This document shows, one piece after another, positions 6,622 to 9,520 of a stretch of DNA of 9,520 bases. This DNA is from Promethearchaeota archaeon (GTDB lineage: Archaea > Asgardarchaeota > Lokiarchaeia > Sigyniarchaeales > SOKP01). The notes under the pieces were generated by a model. That model was given only the letters and a program-made list of their open reading frames with translations, did not search any database and was not told where the DNA came from. A program made the position numbers and the translations under genes. Each line of letters starts with the position of its first letter. Position 1 is the first letter of the stretch. Where the stretch lies: the NCBI GenBank assembly GCA_030615235.1, contig JAUWZR010000087.1:1-9520 (forward strand), read 5' to 3'.

Positions 6622-7803
6622 TTATTGTATTCTTTTCTTTTTGCGTCTAATTATCAATAGGATTCCAACACCTATCACTGCCCCTCCACTAATAACCGAA
6701 ATTAAAATGATCAGTCCGATCGGAAATCCTCCACCTTGAGCTATCGGGCAATTCATTAATGGAAAGTTGTCTTGGCTTCCCGCAGCTCCAGAAATTATAT
6801 ACGGAATATTTCCAATACCGTTTCCATCTGGGTCAGAGCCGTTATAATTGCTCCAATAATTCCCCTTTAAACCATTATCCCAGTAATTCACACCATCATC
6901 AAATGCATTCACATTGTTATTAATAAAACAATTTAAAAATATAGAATTCCCATGCGAAGTATCGGCTCCTGCTCCAATATAAAAACCAGGAGCCCCCCCA
7001 AAATCATTAAAACCATTGTCTTTTATCATGTTTTGTGTAAAAATGTTATAATGACTGTCAAATAATAGTATCCCATGATACATATTGCTATTTGCAATGT
7101 TCTCCGAAATAGTGTTATTATGACTCTCTCGAAGAACTATCCCATTAAGGTTACTATTTACGATATTCTTCGAAAGGATGTTGTTCTCACTATCTATTAA
7201 ATTTATCCCATACCAGAAAGTATTGCTATTTGCGGCATTTCCCGAAAGGGTGTTATTATCACTGTAAATAAGAACTATCCCTCTATCGTTGTTATTTGCG
7301 ACATTTTCCGAAACTGTGTTGTTATTACTAACAGCTAAATACAACCCCCAATTATCATGATTTGAAGCAGTGTTATTAATTAATAATCCATTACTTACTG
7401 ATACTAGCTCAATTCCAGCATCATAAGTTCCACTTCCGGAATTAAAAACTGTACAGTTTTCAATTTTAAAGTACACATTAGAATTCTCAATCAAGATGCA
7501 ACTTCCCGAACCTCCACCATCGATTACCAAATCTTCTATGACATAAGGTTCGGAATATGTCCCATTCCCCGTACAAATTCCCGCACTCTTGGCAGCCGTC
7601 CAATTATTATCAATATGAATTTTTCCCGATACTGCTGAGGTTTGCAAATTTTCGTTATTGAAATTATAATCATCGCTACTTCCCCTATTAATATTGAGAT
7701 TATTGTTTATTATAGGTGCTAAAGCGAAAAGGATTCCTAAAGTTATTAGAATCATTATTCTTGATTTTGCTTTTGAATTCATTTTAACTACTTTTCTTCG
7801 CAT
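6622..7803 (-). CDS. NosD-like right-handed beta-helix surface protein with C-terminal membrane anchor
   Basis: A 393-residue probable cell-surface protein. The N-terminus has basic residues and then a hydrophobic segment (about 15-32), which is a signal peptide or anchor. Residues ~60-130 contain an entry module (NNWTAAKSAGICTGNGTY, PYVIEDLVIDGG). From ~131 to 263 there are about five to six imperfect coils of roughly 23-26 residues with the pattern 'NNTxSxNxxNxNxxGIxLxxS', the parallel beta-helix of NosD/carbohydrate-binding families. The cap WDNGLKGNYWSNYNGSDPDG, then GIGNIPYII and DNFPLM, is typical of the family. After a glycine-rich linker, residues ~361-386 form a transmembrane segment followed by RRKKKRIQ facing the cytoplasm. 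The many NNT/NNS-type sites suit N-glycosylation outside the cell. The start may be ATG at 7803 or the in-frame ATG at 7782 (MNSKAKSRI). Ligand unknown; sugars are typical of the fold. Confidence 0.88.
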   Translation of the reverse strand: MRRKVVKMNSKAKSRIMILITLGILFALAPIINNNLNINRGSSDDYNFNNENLQTSAVSGKIHIDNNWTAAKSAGICTGNGTYSEPYVIEDLVIDGGGSGSCILIENSNVYFKIENCTVFNSGSGTYDAGIELVSVSNGLLINNTASNHDNWGLYLAVSNNNTVSENVANNNDRGIVLIYSDNNTLSGNAANSNTFWYGINLIDSENNILSKNIVNSNLNGIVLRESHNNTISENIANSNMYHGILLFDSHYNIFTQNMIKDNGFNDFGGAPGFYIGAGADTSHGNSIFLNCFINNNVNAFDDGVNYWDNGLKGNYWSNYNGSDPDGNGIGNIPYIISGAAGSQDNFPLMNCPIAQGGGFPIGLIILISVISGGAVIGVGILLIIRRKKKRIQ

Positions 7804-7838
7804 TTTCAGTCGCTTTCTTATTTTTTTTCAAATTTCAT

Positions 7839-7859
7839 TATCAATTATAATTATTGATA
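7839..7859. promoter_or_regulatory. Inverted repeat upstream of the surface-protein gene, possible operator
   Basis: TATCAAT (7839-7845) and ATTGATA (7853-7859) are perfect seven-base arms around a seven-base AT spacer. The element is 36-56 bases before the ATG at 7803. With the TATA-like box at 7888-7895, transcription would begin near 7863, placing this palindrome just downstream, where a repressor could block. Chance occurrence in AT-rich DNA is possible. Confidence 0.35.
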
Positions 7860-7887
7860 TTGATCAAATTTCAAGTGTTGAATATGG

Positions 7888-7895
7888 AATATAAA
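7888..7895 (-). promoter_or_regulatory. Putative TATA box for the surface-protein gene
   Basis: TTTATATT on the minus strand, 85-92 bases before the ATG at 7803. It fits the archaeal box A. The leader would be about 60 bases and contains the inverted repeat at 7839-7859. Confidence 0.35.
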
Positions 7896-7897
7896 GA

Positions 7898-8035
7898 TTA
7901 CACTGAAATTAACCAACAAATTTTTATTTTTACCGGTAGTTTCACACCATAATTTGGAGCCAATTCCAGAAACACAGAGACTTCCTTTTCATCTTCAAAA
8001 GTTTGTATTAATTCTCTTAACTCTCTGATTAACAT
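7898..8035 (-). CDS. Possible small protein or gene remnant (45 residues), unrecognised
   Basis: An ATG at 8035 on the minus strand opens 45 codons, beginning MLIRELRELIQTFEDEKEVS and continuing VFLELAPNYGVKLPVKIK before a short hydrophobic end. The first ~35 residues have a coding-like look (charged helix, then strand-like segments) and slightly higher G+C than the flanks. The last ten (CWLISV) look like read-through. It is not a family I know, and it could be a truncated gene end or a chance frame. The frame is open for a few codons further upstream, with no other ATG. It lies between the thiolase remnant and the surface-protein promoter, a region that seems to collect debris. Confidence 0.25.
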   Translation of the reverse strand: MLIRELRELIQTFEDEKEVSVFLELAPNYGVKLPVKIKICWLISV

Positions 8036-8072
8036 TTTCTTGTCAATTATTGAACTTAAGTTACATTATTAC

Positions 8073-8124
8073 ATAAAAATTAAAAGGTAAATAAAAAAAA
8101 ATAAATTAAAATTAGTCTCGTTGA
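8073..8124. repeat. AT-rich dispersed repeat, copy 2
   Basis: Partner of 5471-5520, with the same order of segments, a few substitutions and a net two-base length difference. On the minus strand it spans the last codons and stop of the thiolase remnant (8112-8124) plus its T-rich 3' flank, which could have served as terminator. A perfect ten-base palindrome, AACTTAAGTT (8053-8062), lies just outside it, as an inverted repeat also lies beside copy 1. Confidence 0.6.
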
Positions 8125-8219
8125 CCTAAAATGGTAACTGAAGCCACGCTAAATGCTCCACCAAGATTATGGCATAAACCGATTTTTGCGTCTGGAACTT
8201 GTCTTCCTTCCGCTCGACA
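8112..8219 (-). pseudogene. Orphan C-terminal fragment of a thiolase
   Basis: The minus strand encodes AEGRQVPDAKIGLCHNLGG, then AFSVASVTILGQRD and a stop at 8114-8112. This is the typical end of archaeal thiolase-family proteins (acetyl-CoA acetyltransferase or SCP2-thiolase type), with the conserved '(R)QV..AkiGl.HNlGG....vtIL' pattern. Everything upstream that a thiolase of about 390 residues needs is missing. The frame closes upstream at a TAA at 8249-8247, and the unrelated 127-residue gene ends at 8240. No ATG is available. It is therefore a remnant about 35 codons long, probably left by a deletion or rearrangement with its break between about 8217 and 8245. The fragment is well preserved in sequence, so the event may be recent. 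Confidence 0.72.
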
Positions 8220-8239
8220 AAAAAAAGTACGACTAAAAT

Positions 8240-8623
8240 TTAATCTTTAAATTTTCTTTCATAGCATTTACAACAAAAAAATAGAATTTCTATACTCCGA
8301 GCTTTATTTTTTCCTAAATTATTTGGTGTTATCCAAATTTTAACAAACTCTTTTAATGTCAGATTTAAATGCTTTCTCGCAAATTCAAACGTATTTGAAA
8401 AATATATCTTATTGCCACAGATTTCATTATAACATCTATGCGGAAATTTTTCTGTTAACAAAAAATTCAGAAAATTAAATAATTCCTTTTGGTTTGAAAT
8501 TCGATTATAATCCAACTTTAGCAACAATTCGTCTAACTCCATTAAACTGTTAAAATATGCTCTGAATAATTCTTCGCAGTACCAATCTGTGTATCTTTCA
8601 TTCAATTCTGAAATTTTCGGCAT
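8240..8623 (-). CDS. Unrecognised 127-residue protein with possible zinc-binding cysteines
   Basis: I do not recognise the family. The protein is soluble, with no signal peptide. Residues 1-60 are mainly helical (TDWYCEELFRAYFNSLMELD), followed by a helix-rich middle (FEFARKHLNLTLKEFVKIW). Cysteines cluster as C64 and C69 (RCYNEICGNK) and C117, C118 and C120 near the end (FFCCKCYERKFKD). The pairs could form one split zinc site, a 'CxxxxC...CxxC'-like arrangement, which would suit a nucleic-acid-associated or mobile-element-borne protein, but this is a guess. The start is ATG at 8623. A TATA-like AATATATTTTTG lies 28-40 bases upstream (8651-8663 region), and there is no Shine-Dalgarno sequence. 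Its stop is next to the thiolase remnant, so it may sit at a rearrangement border. Confidence 0.55.
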   Translation of the reverse strand: MPKISELNERYTDWYCEELFRAYFNSLMELDELLLKLDYNRISNQKELFNFLNFLLTEKFPHRCYNEICGNKIYFSNTFEFARKHLNLTLKEFVKIWITPNNLGKNKARSIEILFFCCKCYERKFKD

Positions 8624-8650
8624 TACTAAGCATTAATAAAGTGAGTTATT

Positions 8651-8663
8651 CAAAAATATATTT
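8651..8663 (-). promoter_or_regulatory. Putative TATA box for the 127-residue protein gene
   Basis: Minus strand reads AAATATATTTTTG, 28-40 bases before the ATG at 8623. This is a box-A-like sequence at a spacing suitable for a leaderless or short-leader message. Confidence 0.3.
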
Positions 8664-8789
8664 CTATCTTGTAAAAATCCAACTAAAAAAATAAAAAGAA
8701 AAAAAAGAAAAATCTTTAATATTACCTAAAGTTTGATTAAAATTGAATTAAAAATTAAAATCTAACTTTTTCATATCGAAAAATAAATT

Positions 8790-8795
8790 AGGTGA
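8790..8795 (+). promoter_or_regulatory. Shine-Dalgarno site of the hydrolase gene
   Basis: AGGTGA ends six bases before the ATG at 8802. It is the same archaeal-type site and spacing seen before the C1q-like gene. It decides the start and shows that the GC-rich frame is read in this host. Confidence 0.7.
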
Positions 8796-8801
8796 ATTAT
8801 T

Positions 8802-9520
8802 ATGCAAACAAGTGAGTCAAAGGATCCGTTTTTCGCCCAACCATATGTGGATATCGATGAGTGGCGGGACGAGCCCGTACGCCATCGATACGTCCATGGT
8901 GGATTTAAAGACACCCAAGCTCGATTCTCGTTCTACTTCCCACCGAAGGAGCAATACGATGGTCGGTTCTTCCAGTATATCATGCCGATGTCTGGAAACG
9001 AAAATGTTGTACAGAAACCAAATTACCCTGATCCTCCCTACTCATTAGGCTTTGCCTTCGAGAGTGGCGGCTATTTTGTGGAATCAAACCTAGGAAGGTT
9101 GGATATGTTCCCAGGGGAAGATCCCACTATCGCTGGGTATCGGACCAGTGTGGCAGTGGTGAAGTATTCGCGCGCTTTGGCCTCTGAAATGTATGGCTCC
9201 CACCGCCCCTATGGTTATGCTTTTGGCGGTAGCGGTGGAGGTTATAAGACAATAAGCTGTATAGAAAACACGGTTGGTGTCTGGGACGGCGTGGTGCCAT
9301 TTATTCACGCAACACCAATGGCCATGATCAATGTATTCTCGGTACAGGCTCATGCGATGCGCGTGTTGAAAGATAAAATGTCCACCATCATCGATGCAGT
9401 AGAACCTGGTGGTAGCGGAGATATGTATGCTAATCTAAATGAAGAGGAACGAGAGGCGCTTACCGAAGTGACTAAGATGGGATTTCCGCCACGTGCTTGG
9501 TTCAATTACAGGAGAATAGC
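8802..9520 (+). CDS. Alpha/beta-hydrolase (tannase/esterase-like), partial, likely horizontally acquired
   Basis: From ATG 8802 the frame stays open to the window end (239 codons visible; the C-terminus is missing). The start is MQTSESKDPFFAQPYVDIDE, with no signal peptide. Visible landmarks are VRHRYVHGGFKDTQARFSFY (26-45), FPPKEQYDGRFFQYI, and a nucleophile-elbow motif GGSGGG with S144 inside YAFGGSGGGYKT. After it come ENTVGVWDGVVPF and EPGGSGDMYANL. The pattern fits serine hydrolases of the tannase/feruloyl-esterase-like alpha/beta class common in bacteria; the acid and histidine of the triad would lie beyond the edge. G+C is 33, 29 and 34 per 60 bases in three sampled rows (8821-8880, 8881-8940, 9181-9240), against 7 of 60 at 8701-8760 and 16 of 60 in the acetyltransferase gene. 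Many codons end in C or G, unlike neighbours. Frames on both strands inside it are shadows. Confidence 0.78.
   Translation, partial: MQTSESKDPFFAQPYVDIDEWRDEPVRHRYVHGGFKDTQARFSFYFPPKEQYDGRFFQYIMPMSGNENVVQKPNYPDPPYSLGFAFESGGYFVESNLGRLDMFPGEDPTIAGYRTSVAVVKYSRALASEMYGSHRPYGYAFGGSGGGYKTISCIENTVGVWDGVVPFIHATPMAMINVFSVQAHAMRVLKDKMSTIIDAVEPGGSGDMYANLNEEEREALTEVTKMGFPPRAWFNYRRI

Noticed and set aside
7694..7894. Plus-strand frame of 66 codons, hydrophobic
   Set aside because: Mostly antisense to the signal segment of the surface-protein gene; hydrophobicity comes from AT-rich codons.
8131..8250. Plus-strand ATG frame of 39 codons
   Set aside because: Antisense to the thiolase fragment, which gives a much clearer family match.
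8812..9048. Plus-strand frame of 78 codons with a GTG start
   Set aside because: It lies in another frame inside the hydrolase gene that starts at 8802. That frame stays open to the window edge, has a Shine-Dalgarno site and shows family motifs.
9090..9353. Minus-strand frame of 87 codons
   Set aside because: Antisense shadow of the hydrolase gene, arising from its higher G+C; the peptide has no plausible domain.

Overview
The window looks like AT-rich archaeal chromosome, most consistent with an Asgard (Lokiarchaeia-like) lineage. The evidence is the very low G+C of the spacers, TATA-box-like sequences, archaeal-type Shine-Dalgarno sequences (AGGTGA) at only some genes, a NosD-like beta-helix surface protein ending in a transmembrane segment plus a basic tail, and a MoxR/CoxE-type pair. 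No marker gene fixes the taxon, so this is an inference. No RNA gene, CRISPR array, integrase or transposase is visible.

Layout. Positions 1-1740 (minus strand) hold a short membrane-anchored protein with a C1q/TNF-like domain, then a MoxR-family AAA+ ATPase, then the first 41 codons of a CoxE-like VWA-partner protein cut by the left edge. Positions 1963-4029 (plus strand) hold a GNAT acetyltransferase, a DUF423/TMEM256 membrane protein and a YdjM/DUF457 membrane hydrolase with an extra C-terminal domain. Positions 4166-5389 (minus strand) hold a cysteine-rich dicluster ferredoxin-like protein followed by a small unrecognised protein. A divergent spacer leads to an MBL-fold hydrolase (5630-6511, plus), which is convergent with the NosD-like surface protein (6622-7803, minus).

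Positions 7804-8239 contain no intact recognised gene. They carry an orphan thiolase C-terminus (8112-8219), a 45-codon reading frame (7898-8035), an inverted repeat upstream of the surface protein, and one copy of a roughly 50-base AT-rich repeat whose other copy lies at 5471-5520. An unrecognised 127-residue gene follows (8240-8623, minus).

The right edge (8802-9520, plus) is an open reading frame running off the window: an alpha/beta-hydrolase of tannase/esterase-like appearance with about 50% G+C, against 12-30% nearby. It is a strong candidate for a recently acquired bacterial gene that already has an archaeal-type ribosome binding site.

The genes do not form one pathway. The clearest functional unit is MoxR plus CoxE-like. 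The ferredoxin-like gene and the small gene after it may be one transcript. The rest looks like a mosaic of single genes. I see no convincing new multi-gene defence or metabolic system. The most informative features are the foreign hydrolase, the thiolase remnant with its repeat, and the archaeal C1q-like protein.
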